A stretch of 64,000 nt of DNA from CAWDBV01 sp963800705 (GTDB lineage Bacteria > Actinomycetota > Thermoleophilia > Solirubrobacterales > 70-9). This document shows positions 27,680 through 36,174 of this stretch, piece after piece. The notes beneath the pieces are model-generated. The model was not told the origin of the DNA. It was given only the letters and a program-made list of their open reading frames with translations, and did no database searches. The first letter of the stretch is position 1. Each line of letters opens with the position of its first letter. The DNA is taken from contig CAWDBV010000002.1 of the NCBI GenBank assembly GCA_963800705.1, positions 558,001-622,000 on the forward strand. Reading direction: 5' to 3'. Made by a program: the position numbers and the translations under genes.

Positions 27680-28723
27680 ATGATTCGCGCCACGAGGAGT
27701 ATCCGGCTTGCAGCGATCGCTCCAGCGATGTGCGCTGCCGCCTTTTACGCCGCAGCTGCGCCGGCTTCGGCCTCGACGGTCAGCGTCGCAACCGACACGG
27801 CACCAGGCAGCGGCTCTCCGCGGGGGACCAGGCTGATCGTCGAGGAGAGCCCCCCCGGGGAAGCGAACAACATTGTGGTCACCCAGAGCCAGAGCGCGGG
27901 CACGACGGTAATCACCGACACCGCCGGCGTGCAGCCCAGCTCGAACAGCAACTTGACCGGCAATTGCGTCGCAGAGACAACGACCCGGATGAGCTGTCCG
28001 GGAATTCACACGTTGGTCTGGGTGCGGGCCGGGGCCCTGAACGACTCAGTCGCCCTGGCGCTTGAGGTCCCCGCGTCGGCCGGGCAGCTGAGCGTGCCGA
28101 CCACACCGAACGTGAACATTGCGAGCGTCGACACCGTCGAGGGCGGCGGAGGCGATGACATGATCGACGCCTCGAGAACCGTGAACCTCAGCAGCAGGCC
28201 GATGGTGCTCGACGGCGACGATGGGGCCAACTTGGTCATCGGCAGCCCCGGCAAGGACACGATCGACGTGGCGGCGGGCACGAACACGGTTCAGGCCGGG
28301 GCCGGGGACGACACCGTCGTCGGCCAGTTCCCGGGTACGGGGATCCTCAACCCGCAGCCGGCACGCGAGGACGGCTCCACGGACGTCATTGCCTGCGGGG
28401 AGGGCATAGACAGAGCCGCGCCCGGCCGTGGAGACTCGCTGAAGATCGACTGCGAGAAGATGGCACGAGAGGTCCTCACCGGAAGCGTGCGCTGCGGCTG
28501 CAAGGTCAAGGTCGCCTCCCAGGGCAAGACGCTCGGGGTTCAGCGAAGGAAGGGGCGGCCGCTCGGCTTCATCTCCGACGTGAACCTGAACGTGCCCAAG
28601 GCTGCCGCCTTGATCGCCGGTGCGGCATCGATCCCGGCGACTTTCGAGGTTCGGATCGTGGGCAACGTGCGGGGAAAGCGCGTGAAAAGGTCGGGCAAGG
28701 TGGGCTTCTTCCTGACCCCGTGA
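27680..28723 (+). CDS. Secreted protein with RTX-like segment
   Basis: The signal peptide MIRATRSIRLAAIAPAMCAA is followed by AFYAAAAPASA. The middle holds a few calcium-repeat-like elements (EGGGGDDMIDASR, DGDDGANLVIGSPGKDTIDV, AGAGDDTVVG) and a DVIACGEGIDRA segment that often follows such repeats. The C-terminal 90 residues form another beta-rich part ending RGKRVKRSGKVGFFLTP, so no lysine tail is present. It starts 20 bases after paralogue B, and its TGA overlaps the next start. A related arrangement of repeats is seen in the RTX-like protein at 7050-8165. Confidence 0.7.
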   Translation: MIRATRSIRLAAIAPAMCAAAFYAAAAPASASTVSVATDTAPGSGSPRGTRLIVEESPPGEANNIVVTQSQSAGTTVITDTAGVQPSSNSNLTGNCVAETTTRMSCPGIHTLVWVRAGALNDSVALALEVPASAGQLSVPTTPNVNIASVDTVEGGGGDDMIDASRTVNLSSRPMVLDGDDGANLVIGSPGKDTIDVAAGTNTVQAGAGDDTVVGQFPGTGILNPQPAREDGSTDVIACGEGIDRAAPGRGDSLKIDCEKMAREVLTGSVRCGCKVKVASQGKTLGVQRRKGRPLGFISDVNLNVPKAAALIAGAASIPATFEVRIVGNVRGKRVKRSGKVGFFLTP

Positions 28724-29163
28724 TGACGAGAAGAAGAAGTAGTAGTAGGAGACTGCCGTTGTTGCCCGCCGCAGCAGTCGCAGTCGTGCTCGTCCTCTCT
28801 ATTGCGCCGTCCGCGCTCGGCAAGCGCGAATCCGAATCCGTCCGTTACTCGACCCAGGTGACCGCGGTGAAAAACGACTCGCCGGCTGCCGGCTCGGACA
28901 CCATCTCCGGGGTCGTTTCGTCGAAAAATGCAGCCTGCGCCGCTGGACGCAGCGTGGTGTTGAGCGGCGATCTGCTCGGGCCGACGGGTTCCAAGCCCAC
29001 CCACGTTGGGAGCGCGGTCACCGGTGCCGACGGGTCTTTCACGATTCCCGCCGGCGATCTCTACGGACCGATGATCTACTCGGTCGCCGCCGGTCTGAAG
29101 CGCCTCCCGAAAGCCAGGAACCGCAAGCGCGTGTGCTCGGCCGGGTTCAGAACCCTTCCGTGA
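28723..29163 (+). CDS. Small secreted protein, basic C-terminus
   Basis: A protein of about 146 residues. It has an Arg-rich start, a hydrophobic signal (LLPAAAVAVVLVLSIAPSAL) and a short beta-rich body with two Cys in NAACAAGRSVVLSGDLLG and a later RVCSAG. The GADGSFTIPAGDL pattern looks like a carboxypeptidase-regulatory-like or prealbumin-type strand. The end is basic (LKRLPKARNRKRVCSAGF). The function is unknown. ATG at 28723 overlaps the preceding TGA by one base; a GTG at 28720 would overlap by four. It is the last gene of the secreted-protein run. Confidence 0.55.
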   Translation: MTRRRSSSRRLPLLPAAAVAVVLVLSIAPSALGKRESESVRYSTQVTAVKNDSPAAGSDTISGVVSSKNAACAAGRSVVLSGDLLGPTGSKPTHVGSAVTGADGSFTIPAGDLYGPMIYSVAAGLKRLPKARNRKRVCSAGFRTLP

Positions 29164-29355
29164 GCCGGCAGCCTCCCGGCCTCAGCCCGATAGCCCCGAA
29201 GAGCGAGGAATTTGCGGTGATCGGGCGCCGCGCTGGCGTCCGGATCCCTGCATACCGTCCAGCCATCTACTCGCTGCTACCCTCGCGCACCTGAATTGAG
29301 TTCGGCCGCCGCAGCGCAGCCCGACCCGGCCGAGCAGCGAGCGCGAGACGAGCGA

Positions 29356-30199
29356 ATGGCCCACCTGAAGCCGGTCCCAGATCCCGAGCCGCGGCGCGAG
29401 CCCTCCGGCGAACCAGTCTCGATCCCCGAGCTCGAGCGCTATGCGACCGTGCTCCGGATCCACTGCGTCCGGATGCTCGCGGTCGCCAAGTCGGGGCATC
29501 TCGACTCCTCGCTCTCGGCCGCTGACATCGTCACCGCCCTCTATTACAGGGTGCTGCGCCACGACCCGACCAACCCGAAGTGGCCCGAGCGCGATCGCTT
29601 CGTGCTCTCCAAAGGCCACGCGGCGCCGATCCAGTACGCGGCGCTCGCCGAGCACGGCTACTTCCCTACCAAGGACCTGATGGGGCTGCGCCAGATCGGC
29701 TCCCACCTCCAGGGCCATCCCGACATGACCCGCACCCCCGGGATCGAGGTCTCGACCGGGTCGCTCGGCCAGGGGCTCTCAATGTCGGTCGGCATCTGCC
29801 TGGCGCTGCGCCTCGACGGGCTCTCCGACACCGCCCACACCTTCACCGTGCTCTCCGACGGCGATTGCCAGGAGGGCGAGACCTGGGAGGGGGCCGCGAC
29901 CGCCGCCCACTACAAGATCAACAACATCACCGCGATCCTCGACTACAACCACCTGCAGACCGACGGCACGACCGAGGAGGTCATGGACGTCGGCGATGCG
30001 CGCGCCAAGTTCGAGTCGTTCGGCTGGGACTCGGTCGAGATCGAAGGCCACGACATGGCCGCGATCGTCGAGGCGCTCGAGCGCAGCCGCACGCTCGACA
30101 AACCGGCCGCGATCATCTGCCAGACCAAGAAGGGCCGCGGCGTCTCGTTCATGGAGGGCCGCTTCGGCTTCCACGGCAAGCCGCCGAGCCAGGAGCAGG
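29356..30199 (+). CDS. Transketolase N-terminal part, cut off at the chimera junction
   Basis: The thiamine diphosphate-binding half of transketolase is clear: HCVRMLAVAKSGHLDSSLS, ERDRFVLSKGHAAPIQYAAL, GSHLQGHPDMTRTPGIEVST, GSLGQGLSMSVG, the GDG motif in VLSDGDCQEGETWEGA, and AAIICQTKKGRGVSFMEGR. Transketolase moves two-carbon units between sugar phosphates. Sequence resemblance stops at FHGKPPSQEQVA, and the frame then runs into antisense DNA of an unrelated oxidase. A split N-terminal subunit would end a little further on and be followed by a C-terminal subunit gene, which is missing. The start is uncertain: ATG at 29356 or TTG at 29296. Confidence 0.85.
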
Positions 30200-30210
30200 T
30201 AGCCACGGGA
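30199..30210. other. Probable chimeric junction between two genomes
   Basis: Left of this point the forward frame reads transketolase; right of it the reverse frame reads the FAD-binding domain of an oxidase up to GGGIGYLSRGY. Neither gene continues across. The bases GTAGCCACGGGA could belong to both sides, as expected for a join through short chance identity. Gene content, frameshift load and inferred relatives also change here. No transposase, integrase or att-like repeat is visible. Confidence 0.8.
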
Positions 30211-30654
30211 CAGATAGCCGATCCCGCCGCCGAGCGTCAGCCCCCCGATGCCGGTCGTCGAGACGATGCCGCCGGTGGTGGCCAGGCCGTGCTTGCCGGT
30301 CGCTTCGTTGAAGCCGTTCCAGGTGACGCCGCCGCCGGCCCGTGCGATCCGCTTCTCGGTGTCGACCTCGACCCGGTCGAGCCCGGACAGGTCGGCCACC
30401 ACGGCGTCGTCGGCGGTGCCGAAGCCGGGGACGCTGTGGCCTCCACCGCGCACGGCGATGGGCCGGCCGCTCTCGGCCGCGTGCCGCACCACCGCGGCCA
30501 CGTCAGCCGCGTCCGCGCACCGGATCACGGCCGCCGGCCGCTTGTCGATCATCTGGTTGTACACGTGCCGGGCGTCCTCGTACTCGCCGTCGCGCGGGGT
30601 CACGACCCTGCCGGACACCTGCGCGGCCAGGTCCTTGATCGTCTGCGTGCTCAC
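30199..30654 (-). CDS. FAD-binding (PCMH-type) oxidase, N-terminal part only
   Basis: The visible part is the FAD_binding_4 domain of berberine-bridge-like or 6-hydroxynicotine-oxidase-like proteins: CADAADVAAVVRHAAESGRP, VRGGGHSVPGFG with the His that usually anchors FAD, and TGIGGLTLGGGIGYLSRGY. These enzymes oxidise alcohols, amines or sugars with a flavin held covalently. About 150 residues remain; the substrate-binding half is lost at the junction. GTG at 30654 was chosen because GAGAGGG lies about 11 bases upstream. It is divergent from the large LuxR gene. Confidence 0.8.
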
Positions 30655-30757
30655 GTTGTCGCACACCCTCTCTGTGATTCCGTCTGTGTCCCTCGACGCT
30701 AGGGACGCGAGGCCGCCCGCGCATGACCCGAACTGCCCGACCAGCCGCGGGCGAGAG

Positions 30758-30779
30758 CGATGGTCAGATCTGACCATCG
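30758..30779. promoter_or_regulatory. Perfect 22-bp palindrome between divergent oxidase and LuxR genes
   Basis: The arm CGATGGTCAGA is followed at once by its exact reverse complement, with no spacer. It lies 34 bases upstream of the LuxR-type ATPase start and 104 bases upstream of the FAD oxidase start. A dimeric HTH protein, most simply the adjacent LuxR regulator, could bind it and control both genes. The palindrome is seen directly; the binder is inferred. Confidence 0.65.
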
Positions 30780-30812
30780 ACGCCCCGACGATCTCGGACA
30801 TAGCGTGACGGG

Positions 30813-33728
30813 ATGGCCGGATGGACTCGTCCGGTGATGCCGTCGCGGTGGTCCGACGTCGGCCTCCCGACCCTCGTGGGACGCCAGCGTGAGCTGGCGG
30901 CGTTCGAGGAGGCCTGGGCGCACGCGGCCGCCGGCCGTCGCCAGGCCGTCTTCATCGGCGGCGAGCCCGGGGCCGGGAAGACCCGGCTGCTGGCCGAGGT
31001 CGCGGTCCGCCTGCACGCCGAGGGCGCGGCCGTGCTGCTCGGCAGCTGCGTGAAGGAGTTCGGCCCGCCGTACCAACCGTTCGTCGAGCCGGTGCTCGCG
31101 CTGCACGACGCGCTCGAGGCAGGCGAGCTGCCCGGCGGCGACGACCCGGCCCGCGCCGGCGCCCTGCTCCGCCGGCTCGCCGCGGTGGGCGGTCGGAGGC
31201 GCGAGCCGGCTGCCGCTGCCGAGCCCGAGTACCAGCGAGAGCTGTACGACGCCGTCGTCGCGGCCGTCCTCGTCGCCGCCGCCGAGCGGCCGGTGGTGCT
31301 CGCGCTCGAGGACCTGCACTGGGCCGGTCCGACCGCGCTGAGCCTGCTCAGCCACCTGGTCGAGCGCACCACCGACGCGCGGCTGCTCGTGGTGGCGACC
31401 TCCAGGTCCACGGCACCGGACCGGTCCGGAGTCCTGGTGCACGCGGTGGCCCAGCTCTACCGGCTGGAGGGCGTCCGGCGCCTCGACCTCGGCGGCCTGG
31501 ACACCGAGGACATCGCGCGCTACCTGGCCCACGAGGCCGACGTGACGCCGCTGCGGGCCCGGGTCCCGGCCGCGATCCTGCGGGACCAGACCGGAGGCAA
31601 CCCGTTCTTCCTCCGGGAGGTCTGGCGCGACCTGGCCGACCGCGGTGGTCTGGCCGCCCTGCGTTCCGGCAGCTTCTCGGCCCCGGAGTCCGTCCGGGAC
31701 ACCTTGCAGAGCCGGCTCGAGCGGCTGGACCAGCCACACCGGCAGGTGCTCGAGCTCGCGGCCGTGATCGGGGAGGAGTTCGAGCTCGGCACCCTGCTCG
31801 CGGCCGGCGAGTGGACCCCCGTCACGACGCTCGCCGCCATCGACGACGCCCTCGCATTCGGGCTGCTCGAGCCCTCGCCCCGGGTGGAGGGCGAGTACCG
31901 GTTCCCGCACGCCGTGGCCCGGCAGACGGTCCTCGAGCTGATGCCGACGTCGCGCCGCGCCACGGAGCACGCCAGGGTGGCGGTGGCGCTGGAGGAGGCG
32001 GTGGGTGAGCCACCGGTACGCCGCCTGGCACACCACTACGCGAACGCCCGGGTGCTCGGCCACACCGACAAGGCCCTGCACTACCTGCTGGAGGCCGCGA
32101 GGCTGGCCGACTCCAGCCTCGCCCACCAGGAGGCGGGCCGGTGGTACGAGCAGGCAGCCGGCCTCAGCGACGAGCCGGAGCAACGCGACCTGCACCGGAT
32201 CCAGGCCGCCCACAGCTACCTGCTCGGCGGCGACTTCGCGCACGCCCGCGAGCTCTACGAGCAGGTGTCATCCAGCCTGACGCCGCGGACCAGGGTGCTC
32301 GCTGCCGTCGGCTTCGAAGCCGCCTCCTGGCGCCCCGGCCGGCCGGGGCACCGGGCGGTGGAGCTGCTCACCGCCGCCCTCGACCAGATCGCGCACGACG
32401 AGCACGACCCTCTGTACGTCCAGGCACTGGCCAGCCTCGGGCGGGCGCTGGCCTTCACCGGGGCGACCGAGCAGGCGGGCTCAGTCGGCGGTGGTGCGGT
32501 CGAGCTGGCCCGCCGGCTGGGCGACGACCGGTTGCTCGCCGACGCACTGCAGGCCAGCCTGTGGCTGGGCCTGCGCCCGCAGGACGCCCCCGCGAAGCTG
32601 GCCAGGGCCACCGAGCTGTCCGACCTGGCCGACCAGACCGGCGACCTCGGCCACCTCGGTCCGGCGGCGTACTTCCGCGGCGTCGTCTCCTACCTCAGCG
32701 GCGACCCGGCGGGCGTGGAACGGGCCCGGCAGGACCTTCTCCGCTCGGCACGCGGGACCGGCCAGGAGTTCTACGCCTACATGGCCGGCTGCCTGGACTA
32801 CGGCCGGCAGCTGGCAGCCGGTCAGTTCGAGACGGCAGAACGCACGTGCAGGGCGCTGCTGGAGCTCGGCGACTCCTTCGGCACCGATGACACCGAGGGC
32901 TCCTACGGGTTGCAGGTCTTCATGGTCCGCCGCGAGACCGGCGCGCTGGAACAGGTCCGGAGCCTGGTCACCGGGGACGAGGCGCCCACCGAGCACTGGG
33001 CGCCAGGCCTGCTCGCGCTCTACACCGGGCTCGGCCTGCGGCGACCTGCAGAGCGGCTCCTGGCGCAGCTGATGAGTGAGGACCTGCGCAGCCAGGAGTC
33101 GTCGTCCCAGTGGCCCGCCGTGCTGACCTTCCTGACCGAGGCGGCTCTCGCCCTCGACGACCGGACGGCGCTGGACCGGCTACGGCCGATGCTGGCCGAG
33201 TACGCCGGGAAGAACCTCGTCGCCGGCCAGTTCGTGGCAGTCTTCGGCAGCGCCGACCGCTACCTCGGCTCGACGGACTCGGTGCTCGGCCGCGGTGACC
33301 CGGACACCTGCTTCGCGGCGGCGGAGGCGATGGACTCGGGTATGGGTGCCTCCGCGCACCTGGCGCTGACCCTGGCCGCCTGGGCCCGGCACCTGGACCG
33401 GGTGCACGCGCCCGCGGCCCGGGCTGCCGAGCTGGCCGAGCGGGCGCGCCTGCTGGCCCAGCCGCTGGGCCAGCAGCGGGTGCTCGCGGGTCTCGCCGGC
33501 ATCGGTCGGGTGCCCGTGGACAAGGCGGGTGTCGACGGCCTGACGCCGCGCGAGACGGAGGTGCTGCTGCTCGTCGGCGTCGGGCTCAGCAACCGGGCCA
33601 TCGCCCGTCGCCTGGTGATCAGCGAGAACACTGCGGCCAACCATGTGCGCAGCATCCTCGCCAAGACGGGCTCGGCGAACCGCACGGAGGCGGCCCACTA
33701 CGCGTCGTCCCGCGGCCTCCTGCCGTGA
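30813..33728 (+). CDS. Large ATPase LuxR-family transcriptional regulator (LAL type)
   Basis: This 971-residue regulator opens with an AAA/STAND ATPase: LVGRQRELAAFEEAW, Walker A GGEPGAGKT (residues 49-57), Walker B LALEDLHWAG, and a sensor-like RLLVVATSR. A long helical middle follows, probably TPR-like. The C-terminus is a LuxR HTH: LTPRETEVLLLVGVGLSNRA, then IARRLVISENTAANHVRSIL. LAL regulators bind a ligand and ATP and activate nearby catabolic or biosynthetic genes. The divergent, truncated FAD oxidase is the likely target, with the 22-bp palindrome as operator. The frame is intact over 2.9 kb. Confidence 0.88.
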   Translation: MAGWTRPVMPSRWSDVGLPTLVGRQRELAAFEEAWAHAAAGRRQAVFIGGEPGAGKTRLLAEVAVRLHAEGAAVLLGSCVKEFGPPYQPFVEPVLALHDALEAGELPGGDDPARAGALLRRLAAVGGRRREPAAAAEPEYQRELYDAVVAAVLVAAAERPVVLALEDLHWAGPTALSLLSHLVERTTDARLLVVATSRSTAPDRSGVLVHAVAQLYRLEGVRRLDLGGLDTEDIARYLAHEADVTPLRARVPAAILRDQTGGNPFFLREVWRDLADRGGLAALRSGSFSAPESVRDTLQSRLERLDQPHRQVLELAAVIGEEFELGTLLAAGEWTPVTTLAAIDDALAFGLLEPSPRVEGEYRFPHAVARQTVLELMPTSRRATEHARVAVALEEAVGEPPVRRLAHHYANARVLGHTDKALHYLLEAARLADSSLAHQEAGRWYEQAAGLSDEPEQRDLHRIQAAHSYLLGGDFAHARELYEQVSSSLTPRTRVLAAVGFEAASWRPGRPGHRAVELLTAALDQIAHDEHDPLYVQALASLGRALAFTGATEQAGSVGGGAVELARRLGDDRLLADALQASLWLGLRPQDAPAKLARATELSDLADQTGDLGHLGPAAYFRGVVSYLSGDPAGVERARQDLLRSARGTGQEFYAYMAGCLDYGRQLAAGQFETAERTCRALLELGDSFGTDDTEGSYGLQVFMVRRETGALEQVRSLVTGDEAPTEHWAPGLLALYTGLGLRRPAERLLAQLMSEDLRSQESSSQWPAVLTFLTEAALALDDRTALDRLRPMLAEYAGKNLVAGQFVAVFGSADRYLGSTDSVLGRGDPDTCFAAAEAMDSGMGASAHLALTLAAWARHLDRVHAPAARAAELAERARLLAQPLGQQRVLAGLAGIGRVPVDKAGVDGLTPRETEVLLLVGVGLSNRAIARRLVISENTAANHVRSILAKTGSANRTEAAHYASSRGLLP

Positions 33729-33752
33729 GTGAAGCGACCTTGGCAGACGCGC

Positions 33753-34022
33753 TCAGATGCCGGTGAGGGACCCGTCGGGCTCGACCCGGGAGGTCACCTC
33801 GACGATGACGTCGGCCGGCAGCCCGGCCCGCACCGCGGCGTCGCGGATCGCCTGGGCCGACGGCGCCTCGTACAGGCAGTAGGTCTTGCGGTTGTCCGCC
33901 GAGAGGAACGAGTAGAGCCAGCGGACGCCCTCCTCGTCGTTGACCCTGTTGATCCCGGCGACGCCGTCGGTGGTGAGCTCGAGCTCGTCGGCGTAGCGCC
34001 GCTCGATCATGAAGACAGGCAT
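33753..34022 (-). CDS. DUF4242 family protein (SCO4226-like)
   Basis: An 89-residue protein beginning MPVFMIERRYADELELT, with VNDEEGVRWLYSFLSADNRK and TYCLYEAPSAQAIRDAAVRA, then AGLPADVIVEV. This is the DUF4242 ferredoxin-like fold; Streptomyces SCO4226 of this family was described as a nickel-binding protein. Whether the metal site is kept cannot be decided here. It is convergent with the LuxR gene and lies about 100 bases upstream of the multicopper oxidase stop, on the same strand as that gene. Confidence 0.75.
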   Translation of the reverse strand: MPVFMIERRYADELELTTDGVAGINRVNDEEGVRWLYSFLSADNRKTYCLYEAPSAQAIRDAAVRAGLPADVIVEVTSRVEPDGSLTGI

Positions 34023-34122
34023 GCAGTTCCCTCCGCTCGAGGCTGACCGTACTGCGGGCGAAGCCCTCCGGTCATCGGGAATGGTTCCGATGCCCAGGGG
34101 TCGTCGGACGCTGGCGCCGGGC

Positions 34123-36024
34123 TCAGAGCGTGCGGGCGGCCAGCGCGGCCGGGCCGCGGGCCGGTCGGTAGGTGTAGCCCTTCGGCAGCTTCTGCGAGCT
34201 GGGGTCGACCACGGCGAACTGGGCCATCAACCCGTCGTCCTCGTGGTCGAGCATGTGGCAGTGGATCATGAAGACGCCGGTGTAGTCGGTGAACCTCGCC
34301 ATGACGCGGACCCGCTCGCCGGGGTCCAGCCGCCAGGTGTCCTCGAGCCCCCGCTCCCAGGCCGGCGGCTTCTTGCCGTCGCGGCTCACGGTGCGCCACA
34401 GCTCCTCGTGCAGGTGGACGAAGTGCGTCATCTCGGTGTCGTTCCGCAGCTCCCACATCCGGGTCGAGCCCTTGTCGACCTTCAGCACGACGCGCTTGGG
34501 GTCGAACGGACGGCCGTTGAACGTCCAGGAGCTTCCGCCGGCTCGGTGGGTGAGGCCCACGGCCCAGACGGCCGACACCCGCTTCGGGCGCTCCATCGGC
34601 GGCGGCGGCCGCAGCTTCGCCGGGAGGTTGCTGGCGTCGGTGACCTCGCTGCGCACCCGGAACTGCATGATCTGCGCCGTGGGCGAGCCCGCCGCGCCTG
34701 CCGGCGCGCCGCGGCGCGGCGTGCTCTCGAGGACCACGTCCGTGCCGAGCTCGCCGCTGAAGTCGACCACGACATCGGCCCGCTGTGACGGGCCGAGGAG
34801 GATGTCCTGCCGGACGACCGCCCGAGGCAGAAGTCCGTTCCCGGTGCCGATCTGGACGAACGGCCGTCCGTCGGAGAGTGCGAAGTCGTAGGCGGTGAAC
34901 GGCGACGTGTTGAACAACCGAAGCCGGTAGCGGTGGGTTGCAACGTTCAGGAAAGGCGCGAAGCGTCCGTTGACGAGGATGCGGTCGCCGACGGTGGCGT
35001 CGTTCGGCGGCGCCATCGGGCCGTGCATCGGCGCCATGTGACGCATGACCGGGACCAGCTGGTTGTCCTCGTCGAGGCTTCGCTCGGACACCATCAGCGG
35101 CACGTCGTAGCGGCCGGTGGGCAGCCCCAGCTTCTTGGTCCACCGGTCGCTGATGAGGAACATTCCCTGCAGGCCGAGCCAGTTGTTGCGGGTGGTCGCA
35201 CCCATGCGGTGGTCGTGGTACCACAGGGAGGCGGCCGGCTCCGGGCGACCGCCGTCGAGCAGGGGGAAGTCGTAGGTGCGGGCCTTGCCGGGTGGGATGA
35301 GGAAGCGCGTCGGCTGGCCGTCGTCCTGGTAGCTGTGGTGGTCGCCGTGCAGGTGGACCGAGAGCCGGGTCGGTGCCGGCAGCCGGTTGACGAACCTGAC
35401 CTTCGTGTCCTTCCCGGCCCGGCGCACGATCGTGGGGCCGGGGTAGGTGCCGCCGTAGGTCCACATCGTCGTCAGCGGCCCGGTCGGCATCACCCGCACG
35501 CCGGTCTGCGTTATCGGGATCCTGATCCGTCCCGACCGCAGCGTCGGCGGCTGGACCAGGGGTTGGTCGAAGGACAGCGGCGCCGGCCGGACCCCGCCGC
35601 CGCTGCCGGTGATCGTGAGCGTTCCTCGCATCGTGGCGGCGTGGAAGACGCAGTGGAACGGGTAGGTTCCGGGCGCCAACGCCGCTACCCCGACCACGGT
35701 CGCGCTCGCGCCTGGGCTGACGATGACGGAGAACAACGGGTTGCCGCTCGCGTCGCGGTCGTCCGAGGTCACCGAGTGCCGCGTGCCGTCGAAGTTGATC
35801 ACGGACAGCGTGCCGCTCTGGGCCAGCTCGATCGTGGGGTTGGCGAACCCGCCAAGGGTCGCGCCGCGGTCGATGCGGACGGTCGCCGAGGGCGGGGCCC
35901 CGGCCACCACCGTCGTGTCGGCAATCGCGGTGCCCAGCTCCGGCCGGTGGGCGGACGCCGGGACCAGCGCGACGACGACGAGCGTCAGGGCGGCCCCGAG
36001 GCGCCGCAGGTGTACTCGCAGCAC
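34123..36024 (-). CDS. Multicopper oxidase with an additional N-terminal type-1 copper domain
   Basis: A secreted 633-residue protein with the signal RLGAALTLVVVALVPASA. Residues 25-140 form a plastocyanin-like domain with possible copper ligands His83, Cys125, His128 and Met132 (FHCVFHAATM). Three more cupredoxin domains follow with all four copper motifs of multicopper oxidases: HLHGDHH, WYHDHRM, HFVHLHEELW and IHCHMLDHEDDGLM. It should oxidise metals or phenolics while reducing oxygen to water. The extra type-1 site could be an electron entry point. GTG at 36024 gives a good signal peptide; a TTG at 36042 is possible. It is divergent from the cupredoxin-like gene at 36175. Confidence 0.88.
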   Translation of the reverse strand: MLRVHLRRLGAALTLVVVALVPASAHRPELGTAIADTTVVAGAPPSATVRIDRGATLGGFANPTIELAQSGTLSVINFDGTRHSVTSDDRDASGNPLFSVIVSPGASATVVGVAALAPGTYPFHCVFHAATMRGTLTITGSGGGVRPAPLSFDQPLVQPPTLRSGRIRIPITQTGVRVMPTGPLTTMWTYGGTYPGPTIVRRAGKDTKVRFVNRLPAPTRLSVHLHGDHHSYQDDGQPTRFLIPPGKARTYDFPLLDGGRPEPAASLWYHDHRMGATTRNNWLGLQGMFLISDRWTKKLGLPTGRYDVPLMVSERSLDEDNQLVPVMRHMAPMHGPMAPPNDATVGDRILVNGRFAPFLNVATHRYRLRLFNTSPFTAYDFALSDGRPFVQIGTGNGLLPRAVVRQDILLGPSQRADVVVDFSGELGTDVVLESTPRRGAPAGAAGSPTAQIMQFRVRSEVTDASNLPAKLRPPPPMERPKRVSAVWAVGLTHRAGGSSWTFNGRPFDPKRVVLKVDKGSTRMWELRNDTEMTHFVHLHEELWRTVSRDGKKPPAWERGLEDTWRLDPGERVRVMARFTDYTGVFMIHCHMLDHEDDGLMAQFAVVDPSSQKLPKGYTYRPARGPAALAARTL

Positions 36025-36174
36025 GACCGGATCGTGGCACAACCAGGTCGGGCCCGGGGGCCCTTTTGCGCCAGGTTCTGCGAGCTGGAAAACGAGGGTC
36101 GGGAAAGACTGGTCGACCTGCCTCAGCCGGGTCTACGCTCCGGCCGCCACTTCCACCTCTCTCAGGGGGACCAC

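Noticed and set aside
29356..30702. A fusion protein running from transketolase through the opposite strand of the oxidase
   Set aside because: After 30,199 the frame encodes only antisense, low-information sequence; it is a by-product of the join.
34007..36040. A 677-codon open frame overlapping the multicopper oxidase in another reverse frame
   Set aside because: The oxidase frame carries all four copper motifs; the other frame is Arg/Pro-rich shadow.
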